Below, one piece after another: positions 1-8,331 of a stretch of 64,000 nucleotides of DNA. This DNA is from Amycolatopsis eburnea (GTDB taxonomy: Bacteria; Actinomycetota; Actinomycetes; Mycobacteriales; Pseudonocardiaceae). The position numbers and the translations under genes were made by a program. The stretch lies in the NCBI RefSeq assembly GCF_003937945.1, contig NZ_RSEC01000032.1:372001-436000 (forward strand), read 5' to 3'. The notes beneath the pieces were generated by a model. The model ran no database searches. It was not told the DNA's origin and saw only the letters and a list, made by a program, of their open reading frames with translations. The number at the start of each line of letters is the position of its first letter. Positions within the stretch are counted from its first letter, which is position 1.

Positions 1-1
1 C

Positions 2-1087
2 ACCCTCACCGACAAGGGCGGGCGGCGGCTGGCGCTGCGCCCCGAAATGACACCGTCGGTGGCGCGGATGATCGCCGGGAGCGCCAAGTCGCTCTCCTTC
101 CCCGTCCGCTGGTACAGCCACCCGAACTGCCACCGGTACGAGGCGCCCCAGCGCGGGCGCGTGCGGGAGCACTGGCAGATCAACGCCGACATCTTCGGGT
201 CGGACAGCGCCAACTGCGAGATCGAGATCTTCGAGCTGGTGCACGACCTGATGACCGCGCTCGGGGCGACGCCGGACATGTTCGTGCTGCGGGTCAACGA
301 CCGGAACCTGCTGACGTCGGCGCTCACCGACGTCGCCGGGGTGTCCGAGGACCACCTCGCGCAGGTGTTCGCGCTGGTCGACCGGTGGGAGAAGTACCCG
401 CGGGAGAAGCTCGCCGAGAGCGCCGGCGAGATCGGGTTGTCGGACAAGCAGTTCGAGAAGCTGGCCGAGACGCTCGACATGGGCGAGGCGCTGCTCGACG
501 AGATCCCCGCCGAGGTGCGCGAGCAGTCGAACCTGGTCAAGGTGCTCACCAGCAGCGCCAAGGACCTGGTGAAGTACGAGCCGATGATCGTGCGCGGGCT
601 GGCGTACTACACGTCGACCGTGTTCGAGGTCTTCGACACCTCGCCGGAGAACCGCCGCGCGCTGTTCGGTGGCGGGCGGTACAGCGACCTCGCGTCGATG
701 TTCACGCCGCAGCAGATCCCGGGGATCGGCTTCGGCATGGGCGACGTCACGCTGATCGACTTCCTCACCACCCACGGCCTGACCCCGGCGCCGCGCAGCG
801 AGGTCGACGTCATGGTCATCCCGGTGACGGAGGACCTCGCGGACGAGGCCCGGACGGTCGCGCGGTCGCTGCGCGCGGCGGGCCTGCGGACGTCGACGCC
901 GATCGAGCACCGCAAGCTCGGCAAGGAGCTGACCCGCGCGGACAAGGCGGGCGCGGCCGCGGTCGTGATCGTCGGCCAGGAGGACTGGGCGGCCGGCAAC
1001 GTGACGGTCCGCAGCCTGGCCACGCGCGAGCAGAACCCGGTCGCGATCGCGGACGCCCCCGCGGCGGTCCAGGCGCTGCTGGCCTGA
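2..1087 (+). CDS. hisS: Histidyl-tRNA synthetase, 5' end cut off by the window
   Basis: Class II aminoacyl-tRNA synthetase charging tRNA-His in the cytoplasm. The frame is open from base 2, so the N-terminal part (motif 1) lies outside the window. Visible parts are an ATP-site segment LRPEMTPSVARM, the motif 2 region (CHRYEAPQRGRVREHWQ), the HisRS signature GLAYYTSTVFE, the motif 3-like segment with GGGRYSDL and FGMG, and the C-terminal anticodon-binding domain (PRSEVDVMVIPV onward). The LRPEMTPSVARM segment differs from the LRPEGTAG form I know from most bacterial HisRS, so this may be a divergent or second HisRS. The gene converges on the sensor kinase gene with about 40 bp between stops. 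Confidence 0.9.
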   Translation, partial: TLTDKGGRRLALRPEMTPSVARMIAGSAKSLSFPVRWYSHPNCHRYEAPQRGRVREHWQINADIFGSDSANCEIEIFELVHDLMTALGATPDMFVLRVNDRNLLTSALTDVAGVSEDHLAQVFALVDRWEKYPREKLAESAGEIGLSDKQFEKLAETLDMGEALLDEIPAEVREQSNLVKVLTSSAKDLVKYEPMIVRGLAYYTSTVFEVFDTSPENRRALFGGGRYSDLASMFTPQQIPGIGFGMGDVTLIDFLTTHGLTPAPRSEVDVMVIPVTEDLADEARTVARSLRAAGLRTSTPIEHRKLGKELTRADKAGAAAVVIVGQEDWAAGNVTVRSLATREQNPVAIADAPAAVQALLA

Positions 1088-1127
1088 AATCGGCGCGGCG
1101 ATCAAGGGCCGGCCCGGCGGATCCGCT

Positions 1128-2336
1128 TCACCCGCCCCCGCTGACCGCGTCGGCCCGCCGCAGGGTCAACGTGAACGTCGCTCCCGCGCCGGGACGGCTG
1201 GCCGCGGCGATGGTGCCGCCGTGGCCCGTCACCACCTCGCGGACCAACGCCAGGCCCAAGCCGAACCGGCGGCCGTCGCCGTCGGAGCCTCGGGCGAAGC
1301 GCTCGAAGATGCGGTCCGCGTCGGCGGCCGGGAAGCCGACTCCGGTATCCCGGACCCGCAGCTCCACGTGCCGCTCGTCCGGGACGCCCAGCCGCACCTC
1401 GATCGAGCCGCCCGGTGGGGTGTGGCCGAGTGCGTTGTCCAGCAACGCCGACAGCACCCGCCGCAACGCCGTCGGGACGCCCTGGACGACGTACGGCCGC
1501 CGCTCGCGGGTCACCGCGAGCCGGACCTGGCCCTGTCCCGCGCGGACCGTCTCCGCCGCGACCGCTTCTTCCGCCAGCGATCCCAAGTCCACCAGCTCCA
1601 GTGACGGCCGGTCGCCCGCCTGCGCCGAGAGCAGCAGGTCTTCGACGACTTCGCCGAGCTCCCGGGTGCCGCGGACGAGCTGGTCGAGGTCCTCCGCGTC
1701 CCGGCCCGACGCGCGCCGCGCCAGCAGCTGCGCGCGGGTGTGCAGGCGGGTCAGCGGGGCCCGGAGCTCGTGGGACGCGTCGGCGACGAACGTCCGTTGC
1801 CGCCGCAGGGCGTCGGCCAGGGGGCGGATCGCGCGGCCGGCCATGACGCGTCCGCACAGCACCGCCGCGAGCAGCGCGAGCACCTCCGCGACGCCGAGGC
1901 CGAACACCAGCGACGAGCGGTCCTGGATCTGGTAGACCTCTTCGAAGTACGCCTGCGACACCACACCGCCGCGGTTCTCGACGCGGATCGTGTACGTCAT
2001 CGCGCCGATCGCGCGCCGTGCCGTGTGGACGTCGCCGGGTGACGGAACCGTGGCCGCCAGCCCGGGCAGGGGCATCCCGGCCGGCGGCGGTCCCGCGGGC
2101 GCGTGCAGCACCGGCGTGAACAGCCAGACGCAGCCGGGCGGGGTCTCGGCCGGGCCGAGCTGGATCGTGCGGGCCAGCACCCGGTCGGCGTCGGCGTGCT
2201 GCCCGGCCAGCAGGATCCCGTACGCGATCGCGCCCGCGACCGCCACGAGCAGCGACACCACCACCGAGATCTGCGCGGTGATCGCCCACCGCGCCCGGCG
2301 CAGGGCCCCGTCCTCGGGGTCGCCGCGGGGTCTCAC
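1128..2336 (-). CDS. Two-component sensor histidine kinase
   Basis: Membrane-bound kinase of 402 aa. TM1 is at about residues 18-44, an extracytoplasmic sensor region of about 95 aa follows, and TM2 is at about 142-162. Next come a HAMP-like linker and a HisKA domain with the phosphoacceptor motif ASHELRAPLTRLH (His179). The C-terminal HATPase domain has an N-box (ALLDNALGH), DTGVGF and GLGLALVREV. The GTG start at 2336 overlaps the regulator stop by 4 nt (GTGA), so the two are translationally coupled. An upstream frame extends further but runs inside the regulator gene. It is the last gene of a same-strand run that begins with the flavoenzyme at 8195, so it may sense a signal linked to that pathway. 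The ligand is unknown. Confidence 0.9.
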   Translation of the reverse strand: MRPRGDPEDGALRRARWAITAQISVVVSLLVAVAGAIAYGILLAGQHADADRVLARTIQLGPAETPPGCVWLFTPVLHAPAGPPPAGMPLPGLAATVPSPGDVHTARRAIGAMTYTIRVENRGGVVSQAYFEEVYQIQDRSSLVFGLGVAEVLALLAAVLCGRVMAGRAIRPLADALRRQRTFVADASHELRAPLTRLHTRAQLLARRASGRDAEDLDQLVRGTRELGEVVEDLLLSAQAGDRPSLELVDLGSLAEEAVAAETVRAGQGQVRLAVTRERRPYVVQGVPTALRRVLSALLDNALGHTPPGGSIEVRLGVPDERHVELRVRDTGVGFPAADADRIFERFARGSDGDGRRFGLGLALVREVVTGHGGTIAAASRPGAGATFTLTLRRADAVSGGG

Positions 2337-3007
2337 ACCGCGCCGATCTGGTAGCCCAGGCCGTGCACGGTCCGCACGACGTCCCGGCCGAGCTTGCGCC
2401 GCAGGTAGTACACGTACGTGTCCACTATGGACTCCCCCGTCGAGTCGGCGAAGACGGCTCCCCGCAGCGACGCCCGCGGGTGGATCGCCTTCGGCCGCTG
2501 CGCCAGCGTCCGCAGCAGCTCGAACTCCCGCCCGGACAACGTGATCCGCTCGCCGCGCGGCAGCACGACCTCGTGCCGCCGCAGGTCCAGCGCCGCGGTG
2601 CCGAGCGGGAGGCACTCCGCACCTTCCAGGTCACGGCGTCCCAGCGCGCGCAACCGGGCCAGCAGCTCCTCGGCCTCGAACGGCTTGACGAGGTAGTCGT
2701 CGGCGCCGGCGTCGAGCCCGCCGACGCGGTCGGCCAGCTCGCCCAGCGCCGAGAGCACCAGGACCCGCGTGGTCACCGCCCTCGCCCGCAGCCGCCGCAC
2801 CAGCTCCAGGCCGTCGAGCACCGGGAGGCGGCGATCGATGATCATCACGTCGTACCGCCCGGTGAGCCCGAGGTGCAGGCCGCGCTGACCGTCGTGCGCC
2901 GCCTCGGTTTCGTAGCCTTCGTCGGCGAGCAGTTCCGCGAGCATGCCCGCGAGGTCGCGGTCGTCTTCGACCACGAGCACCCGCGTTTTGGTCGCCCCAT
3001 CGTGCAC
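2333..3007 (-). CDS. OmpR-family response regulator
   Basis: Transcription factor partner of the downstream kinase, about 224 aa. The receiver domain has the acidic pair VVEDD, phospho-acceptor Asp58 (VMIIDRRLP), Ser86 and Lys108 (DDYLVKPF). The C-terminal half is a winged-helix DNA-binding domain (LSGREFELLRTLAQRP, DTYVYYLRRKLG, VRTVHGLGYQIG). I chose the GTG at 3007; a TTG at 3034 would add nine residues. The gap to the antiporter stop is only 37 nt and is locally AT-rich. Read-through from the antiporter operon and an own promoter are both possible. Targets are not visible here; the adjacent enzyme operon is the obvious candidate. Confidence 0.88.
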   Translation of the reverse strand: MHDGATKTRVLVVEDDRDLAGMLAELLADEGYETEAAHDGQRGLHLGLTGRYDVMIIDRRLPVLDGLELVRRLRARAVTTRVLVLSALGELADRVGGLDAGADDYLVKPFEAEELLARLRALGRRDLEGAECLPLGTAALDLRRHEVVLPRGERITLSGREFELLRTLAQRPKAIHPRASLRGAVFADSTGESIVDTYVYYLRRKLGRDVVRTVHGLGYQIGAV

Positions 3008-3044
3008 GGATCCATACTGGCAGTGATTTTCCAAATTTGAACTA

Positions 3045-4325
3045 TCAACTTTTCCCGGTTACCGGCACCGGTTCCGCCATCAAGAGCACTTCACTGCTCC
3101 CCTTGCGGGTATCACGCCGATCGAGCCACGCCAGTACCGGCGCGGTCATGATCGTCGTGACCAGCGCGACGAGCACCAGCACCGTGAACAACGCCGGCGA
3201 GACGATCCCGGCGGCGAGCCCGACGTTGAGCGCGATCAGCTGCATCAGCCCGCGGGCGTTGACGAGCACGCCGACGCGCGTGGCGATCGCCGGCGGCTCC
3301 CCCGCCAGCCGGGCCGCGCCCCAGGAGGCGCCCAGCTTGCCGACGATCGCGACCGCCACCGTCAGCAGCGCGAACGCGAGCAGCTTCGGGTCGGCGAGCA
3401 GCGCGAAGCGGGTGTTCAGGCCGGAATAGGTGAAGAACAGCGGGACGAACACGATCGACCCGATCGGCATGATCTTCGCCAGCACGGCGTCGGCGGCCGC
3501 GCCGCGCGGAAACGCCACGCCGACGGTGAAGGCGCCGAACACCGCGTACAGCCCGATGGTGTCGGTGAACCAGGCGGCGGCGAACAACGTCATCGCGGTG
3601 ATCAGCACCCGCTGGTCGACGCTCACCCGGTCGCTGCCCATCACGCGGGTCAGCAGGCGCCGCCCGACGAGGAACACCAGCAGCGCGAACAGCAGCCCGC
3701 CGCCGAGGGCGAGCGCGATCGGCCCGAGCGACCCGGCGTGCATCCCCAGCACGACCGCCAGCAGCAACCACGCGAGGACGTCGTCGAGCGCGCCGCACGC
3801 CAGTGCCAGCGAGCCGAACCGCGTCGACCCGATCCCGCGTTCGGTGATGATCCGGACCATCATCGGGAACGCCGTGATCGCCACCGCCACCCCGACGAAC
3901 GCGGCCGACGTCACCAGCGGCACGCCTTCCTTGCCGATGCCGACCCACGACGTGCCGAGCACGGCGACCCCGACCCCGAGGGCCAGTGGCACCAGCGTCC
4001 CGGCCGAGGAGATCGCCGCGACCGACTTCCGCGACTTCGTGATCGTGCTCAGGTTGAACTCGTAGCCGGCGCCGAACATGTAGATGACCAGGCCGATCTG
4101 GCCGCCGACGTAGAGCAGCGAGCGGATCGCGTCCGGGAACAGCGCGGCCTGGACGTCCGGCAGCACCAGCCCGAACAGCGAGGGGCCGAGGAGCACGCCG
4201 GCGATCATCTCCCCGACCACCGGCGGCTGGCCGAGCTTGACCGCGACCAGGCAGACCACCCGGACCACCACGAGGATCACCACGACGGCGAGGAAGAACG
4301 TCGGTGCCGCCTCGGACGGGCTCAT
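3045..4325 (-). CDS. CPA2-family cation/proton antiporter
   Basis: Integral membrane exchanger of 426 aa with about 12 hydrophobic segments along its whole length. The Na/H-exchanger core is recognisable: VVGEMIAGVLLGPS near the N terminus, an ALDD motif (CGALDDVLAWLLL) that carries the ion-binding acidic pair, and a late VLVNARGLMQL segment typical of Kef/NhaS-like CPA2 proteins. No TrkA-N or RCK regulatory tail is present. Its ATG overlaps the P450 stop as ATGA, so it is co-translated with three oxidoreductases. That partnership is unusual for a housekeeping antiporter. CPA2 antiporters do occur in some natural-product clusters such as those for enediynes, where a role in export or resistance has been proposed. 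Substrate unknown. Confidence 0.88.
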   Translation of the reverse strand: MSPSEAAPTFFLAVVVILVVVRVVCLVAVKLGQPPVVGEMIAGVLLGPSLFGLVLPDVQAALFPDAIRSLLYVGGQIGLVIYMFGAGYEFNLSTITKSRKSVAAISSAGTLVPLALGVGVAVLGTSWVGIGKEGVPLVTSAAFVGVAVAITAFPMMVRIITERGIGSTRFGSLALACGALDDVLAWLLLAVVLGMHAGSLGPIALALGGGLLFALLVFLVGRRLLTRVMGSDRVSVDQRVLITAMTLFAAAWFTDTIGLYAVFGAFTVGVAFPRGAAADAVLAKIMPIGSIVFVPLFFTYSGLNTRFALLADPKLLAFALLTVAVAIVGKLGASWGAARLAGEPPAIATRVGVLVNARGLMQLIALNVGLAAGIVSPALFTVLVLVALVTTIMTAPVLAWLDRRDTRKGSSEVLLMAEPVPVTGKS

Positions 4326-5587
4326 CGGTTACCTCCGGCGAAGTAGGTGGTGCACAAGGCTTGACGACGGGCGTCGAGGACCATGTACGTGCCGAACACG
4401 AGCTGGGCGAAGCTGCGCCAGACGTCTTCCCAGCGGTCGCGGACCGCCAGCCAGACCAGCGGCAAGCGCTTTCGCGGCGTCCCGCGCGGGGTGAGCAGCG
4501 CCGGGCCGCGGTTGGGGATCGACCGCGTGTGCCCGGCCGTCGAGGCGAGGCTGAACCGGCGCAGCACCTCGCGCGTCACCACGCGCATGGTCGGCGGGGC
4601 CAGCCCGCGGGCCGGGCAGGCGCGGTTCTGCGCGACGCCGAACGGGATGAAGTCGTCCTTTCCGGACCGCGCGGCGAACTCCGGGTAGCTGAAGCACAGC
4701 ACCGTGCCCGCCGGGATGGTCAGGTCGGCCAGCTCGATGTCGGCGGTGGAGATCCGGTGCGCGATGCCGAACAGCGGGAACCGGCGCAGCCCGTCGTCGA
4801 TGACGCGGTCGAGGTAGGCGTCGTCGTCCGGGTGCTCGGCGAGGCGCCGCTGGGTGTCCGGGGACTTCGCGATGATCATCAGCAGGTGCGCCATCGCCTC
4901 GGACATCTGCACGACGGCCGTGTTGAAGAACGTGCCCTGCAGGTAGTAGGCCTGCTCCTCGGGGGTCAGCGACTGCGGCAGCGGGTGCGGGACGTCGCCG
5001 AGGCGCCGGCGCAGGTACTTCGTCAGCCGGGCCCGGCGGCGCATGTTGCGCGGCCGCACGCACTTCAGCGCCGAGACGACGTCGTCGGCGTGCGCCACGA
5101 TGAGGTCCCGCGCCTCGGGCGGGCACGGCTCCTCGAAGACCAGCTCGTAGTACAGCTCGGCCCAGATCGGCATCATCTCGTCGCGCAGCCGGACCAGTCC
5201 CGGTTCGACGCCGTCGAGGACGTGCGCGGCCACCCGCCGGGCCAGCTCTTCGGAGTCCTTTTTGGACCGGATCAGGATGTGCCGGGTGCACTTGGCGACC
5301 TCGTCGTAGCGCGGCCCGGGTTCGAGGTGCTCCTGGTGCACCTCGGGCCCGGGCGCGAGCCAGTACCAGAACAGGTCGGACAGCGCGGCGCCGCGGCTGC
5401 GGCCGTTCGCCGCCGGGTCGGCGTAGACGCGGCGGAAGTCCTCGACGCCGACCCGCTCGCCGGGGATGGTCACCGTTTCCTGGCCGTTGACCAGCGAAAA
5501 GATCTTCATCCGCAACGCCACGACCCGGGACGGCAGCCAGGCGGGCGCGGTGGCGACGGCGGCCGCGGCCAGTGCTTTGCCGATCAT
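4322..5587 (-). CDS. Degenerate cytochrome P450-like protein
   Basis: A 421-aa protein with a P450-type heme loop, FIPFGVAQNRACPARG, in which Cys is the likely thiolate ligand. Other hallmarks are altered. The K-helix ExxR is DGLR (Asp for Glu), the PERF segment is nearly missing because only about 20 residues separate the last strand from the heme loop, and the I-helix GTFFNTAVVQ lacks the acid-Thr pair used for oxygen activation. A hydrophobic N terminus (about residues 1-25) suggests membrane association. Its ATG at 5587 overlaps the FMN oxidase stop by 4 nt. It may be a peroxygenase-like or non-monooxygenase P450 acting with its flavoenzyme neighbours. No redox partner is encoded nearby. 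Family assignment is good, reaction unknown. Confidence 0.78.
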   Translation of the reverse strand: MIGKALAAAAVATAPAWLPSRVVALRMKIFSLVNGQETVTIPGERVGVEDFRRVYADPAANGRSRGAALSDLFWYWLAPGPEVHQEHLEPGPRYDEVAKCTRHILIRSKKDSEELARRVAAHVLDGVEPGLVRLRDEMMPIWAELYYELVFEEPCPPEARDLIVAHADDVVSALKCVRPRNMRRRARLTKYLRRRLGDVPHPLPQSLTPEEQAYYLQGTFFNTAVVQMSEAMAHLLMIIAKSPDTQRRLAEHPDDDAYLDRVIDDGLRRFPLFGIAHRISTADIELADLTIPAGTVLCFSYPEFAARSGKDDFIPFGVAQNRACPARGLAPPTMRVVTREVLRRFSLASTAGHTRSIPNRGPALLTPRGTPRKRLPLVWLAVRDRWEDVWRSFAQLVFGTYMVLDARRQALCTTYFAGGNR

Positions 5588-6654
5588 CGCCGCACCTGGT
5601 CCGGGGTCAGGTCGGCCGGGTGCCGCCCGCCGCAGAGGGCCAGCGCCTGGTCGAAGTCCTCGCGCAGCAGCTCCAGGACCTGCGTGACGCCTTCGCGCCC
5701 GCCCGCGGCCAGGCCCCAGACGACCGGACGCCCGACCGCCACCGCGTCCGCACCCAGCGCGAGCGCCTTGACGACGTCGGTGCCGCGTCGGATCCCGCCG
5801 TCAACGAGCACTGGGATCGCGCCGCCGACGGCCGCCGCGATGTCGGGCAGGACGTCGATGGTGGCGGGCACGGTGTCGAGCTGCCGGCCGCCGTGGTTGG
5901 ACACGAAGATCCCGGCGACGCCGTGGTGCACGGCCAGCCGCGCGTCCTCGGCGTGCAGCACGCCCTTGATCAGCACCGGCAGCTTGGTCTTCGACCGCAG
6001 CCACGCGATGTGGTCCCAGTTCAGCGCGGCCGACATGACGATGTCGCGGACGTGGCTGGCATTGCCGCCGCTGCGGTTTTCGCCGATGTTGCGGAGGTTT
6101 TCCACGACCAGTCCCGCCGGGAGATCGTGGAAGTCGTTGCGGTCGTCGCGTTCCCGGCGGCCGAGCACCGGCGAGTCGACGGTGACCACGAACGCCTTCA
6201 CCCCGGCGCGTTCCGCCCGGCGCACGATCGCCTCGGTGAACTCCAGGTCCGGCTGCAGGTAGAGCTGGAACCACAGGCCCGGATCCGGCGCGACCTCGCG
6301 CGCCGCCGCGGCGATGTCCTCGATCGCCGTGGTGGCGGCCATGCTGACGACCATGATCGTGCCCGCGCGCGCCGCCGCCCGGGCCGTGGCGAGTTCGCCG
6401 TCGGCGTGCGCGAGCCGGTGGAACGCCGTGGGCGCGATCAGGATCGGCATCGACGACGACGTCCCGAGCAGCTCGACGCTCAGGTCCCGCTTGTCGCTGC
6501 CGCGCAGGACCCGCGGGAGCAGCCGCAGCTTCCGGAACGCGGACTCGTTCTCCGCCACGGTGATCTCGTCCTGCGCGCCGCCCGCGAAGTAGTCGTAGTG
6601 CGCCGGGTCGAGGCGCTCGCGGGCGGCCGCCTCGAACTCCGCGATCGTGCGCAT
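5584..6654 (-). CDS. FMN-dependent 2-hydroxy-acid oxidase/dehydrogenase
   Basis: TIM-barrel flavoenzyme of 356 aa in the glycolate/lactate oxidase and mandelate dehydrogenase family, oxidising an alpha-hydroxy acid to the keto acid. Visible features are the N-terminal DYFAGGAQDE (Tyr22), LIAPTAFHRLAH, Lys230 in PVLIKGV, the catalytic SNHGGRQLD (His254, Arg257), VDGGIRRGTDV for the FMN phosphate, and ALGADAVAVGRP. The length is normal for the soluble family. The ATG at 6654 shares its A with the upstream stop (TGATG); a longer upstream reading frame lies within the flavoprotein gene and is not coding. It lies between the FOXRED2-like flavoprotein and the P450, so a substrate made or used by those enzymes is likely. 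The exact hydroxy acid cannot be told. Confidence 0.92.
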   Translation of the reverse strand: MRTIAEFEAAARERLDPAHYDYFAGGAQDEITVAENESAFRKLRLLPRVLRGSDKRDLSVELLGTSSSMPILIAPTAFHRLAHADGELATARAAARAGTIMVVSMAATTAIEDIAAAAREVAPDPGLWFQLYLQPDLEFTEAIVRRAERAGVKAFVVTVDSPVLGRRERDDRNDFHDLPAGLVVENLRNIGENRSGGNASHVRDIVMSAALNWDHIAWLRSKTKLPVLIKGVLHAEDARLAVHHGVAGIFVSNHGGRQLDTVPATIDVLPDIAAAVGGAIPVLVDGGIRRGTDVVKALALGADAVAVGRPVVWGLAAGGREGVTQVLELLREDFDQALALCGGRHPADLTPDQVRR

Positions 6655-8195
6655 CAGAGCTCCCGGGAGAAGAACGCGGTCAGCGGTTCGACGTGCACCT
6701 CTTTGTCCCACTCGTTTTCGAGGTTCTCGGTGACGTGGTGGGTCGCGACCAGCTCGCCGCGGCGGTAGTGCCGGACGATCGGGTGCAGGTAGTGGCCTTC
6801 GCCGCTGTCGTTGGCCTTGTCCTGCGCGGCGCGCGCGACGAAGTCGAACGGGTCGATCTTGTCGTGGTCGGGGCCGTAGTCGAGGGTGACGACGTAAGCG
6901 TCCTCCGGCGGGTCGTCGAGCACCCGGTCCACCGGCACCTCTTCGAGGTAGCGTGCGGTGTCGCCGTCGACGACCACGACGTCGCCGAGGAAACCGAACT
7001 GCTGGTACAGCGCGGAAGTCCGGTTGATCCGGGTGATCACGGCGTCGGTCAGGGCGTCCGGTTTGGCGGGCAGTTCGGTGCTCGGCCACGGTGTGCCGTG
7101 GTAGCGCTCGTTCAGCACCTTGGCCAGCGCGCGGGCGCCGTAGCGGAAGCCGTGGATGAACGCGCTGGTGGCCTTCTTGAAGTCGCGGACCTGCGTGATC
7201 GTGCCGGCGAAGTAGAGGCCGGGCACGTTCACCGACTCCCAGCTCGGCGTCTGCGCCGGGAAGCGGTCGTTGATCGTCAGCTCGGGGCGGCAGTCCTCGT
7301 CGAACAGCGACGCGTCGAAGCGGAAGCCGGTGCAGCCGATCACGCGGTCGTAGCGGATCTCCTTGATCACCTCGTCGGCGCGGGCGAAGGCGAACTTGAC
7401 GTGGTAGCCGTCGGCGTCCTTGCGGACTTCGCGCACGTCGCCGTCGAGGATCGCGTGCTGGAGCTTCAGCTGGTACATGTCGAGGATGCCCGCGTTGTAC
7501 GCGCGCAGGTGGCCGACGAAGTGGGTGCGCCAGGCCAGTTTCACCGGCCGCGGCCCGCCGACGTGCACGACGGCGGCCTTCTCGATGAGGTTGTCCGCGG
7601 TCTCGAACGCGGAGTTCCCCTTGCCGAGCACGAGAACGCGCTGGTCGGTGAACTCGTCGGGGTCGACGCTGACGTCCACGTACTGGTCGATCAGCTCGAC
7701 GCCGGGGAACTGCGGGAGGTACGGCTTCGTGACGCCGGTGGCCATGATCAGCCGTCGCGCCCGGAACTCCTCGTCACCGGCGGTGAGGACGAAGAGAGCG
7801 CTTTCTTGCTCGCGTCGGATGCGTGTCACCCGGGTGTCGTAACGGATGTTCACCTGGTGCTTCGCCGCGTAATCGGCGAGGTAGCGCAGCAAGTCCGGAG
7901 CGTCCGGGAAGAGCAGGTCGCTGTAGTCGGTGAAGACGACCGGGTCGTCGTCGCCGTCGGCGAGGATGGAGTTCCAGTCCATCCGCATCCGCAGTTCCGG
8001 GTCGTCGTACCCGGTGTGCTTCTTGTTGATGGAGATGAGGGTCCGGTGCCGCGGGAAGGTTGCGAAGAAGTGGCCGGGCGCGGACCCGGCCTCCAGCACC
8101 AGGTACCGGTGCCCGGCGTGCCCGAGGTGCTGCCCCAGCTGCAACCCGGCGGGCCCGGCCCCGACCACCAGATAATCGAGCACTTCCTCCGCCAC
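6654..8195 (-). CDS. FAD-dependent oxidoreductase resembling eukaryotic FOXRED2
   Basis: A 513-aa flavoprotein with an N-terminal FAD Rossmann fold (VVGAGPAGLQLG, residues 10-21) and a second dinucleotide site (LGKGNSAFETA, 190-200), the two-domain plan of flavin monooxygenases. Several stretches (PRHRTLISINKKHTG at 48-62, GNSAFETADN, a THFVGHLRAYNAGILDMYQ block, AFIHGFRYGARA) closely match my memory of human FOXRED2/ERFAD, an ER flavoprotein, more than typical bacterial FMOs or BVMOs. No signal peptide or membrane segment is seen. It is the first gene of the unit and has about 137 bp of upstream sequence that includes a repeat element. Reaction unknown; flavin and NAD(P)H use is inferred from the folds. 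Confidence 0.82.
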   Translation of the reverse strand: MAEEVLDYLVVGAGPAGLQLGQHLGHAGHRYLVLEAGSAPGHFFATFPRHRTLISINKKHTGYDDPELRMRMDWNSILADGDDDPVVFTDYSDLLFPDAPDLLRYLADYAAKHQVNIRYDTRVTRIRREQESALFVLTAGDEEFRARRLIMATGVTKPYLPQFPGVELIDQYVDVSVDPDEFTDQRVLVLGKGNSAFETADNLIEKAAVVHVGGPRPVKLAWRTHFVGHLRAYNAGILDMYQLKLQHAILDGDVREVRKDADGYHVKFAFARADEVIKEIRYDRVIGCTGFRFDASLFDEDCRPELTINDRFPAQTPSWESVNVPGLYFAGTITQVRDFKKATSAFIHGFRYGARALAKVLNERYHGTPWPSTELPAKPDALTDAVITRINRTSALYQQFGFLGDVVVVDGDTARYLEEVPVDRVLDDPPEDAYVVTLDYGPDHDKIDPFDFVARAAQDKANDSGEGHYLHPIVRHYRRGELVATHHVTENLENEWDKEVHVEPLTAFFSREL

Positions 8196-8272
8196 GACGA
8201 CCTCCCGAAGCTCGGCACCGACCGCTTGATCGGCGCCGAGCCTGCTCCGGAGATCTCAGAAAAGCCTCAGAG

Positions 8273-8329
8273 CGTCGCTTTCACGTGAAAGCTACGCCCC
8301 CAGGTGGGCGCTTTCACGTGAAAGCGACG
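8273..8329. repeat. Intergenic repeat with two CACGTG-centred palindromes (copy 1)
   Basis: Two perfect 16-bp palindromes (GCTTTCACGTGAAAGC at 8277-8292 and 8310-8325) flank a 17-bp GC-rich spacer, and the outer ends (CGTCGC/GCGACG) also pair. A reverse-complement copy with only a few differences, spacer included, lies at 39849-39901. Here it lies between the aldo/keto reductase stop and the flavoprotein upstream region. It may be a factor-independent terminator or a dispersed repeat. Confidence 0.8.
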
Positions 8330-8331
8330 CG

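Noticed and set aside
4304..6262. Long plus-strand frame over the P450 and FMN oxidase genes
   Set aside because: The minus-strand genes have catalytic motifs and coupled starts; this frame is a shadow.
8273..8329. CRISPR-like repeat array
   Set aside because: Only two palindromic units with one spacer, and the spacer itself is conserved in the second copy; no cas genes.
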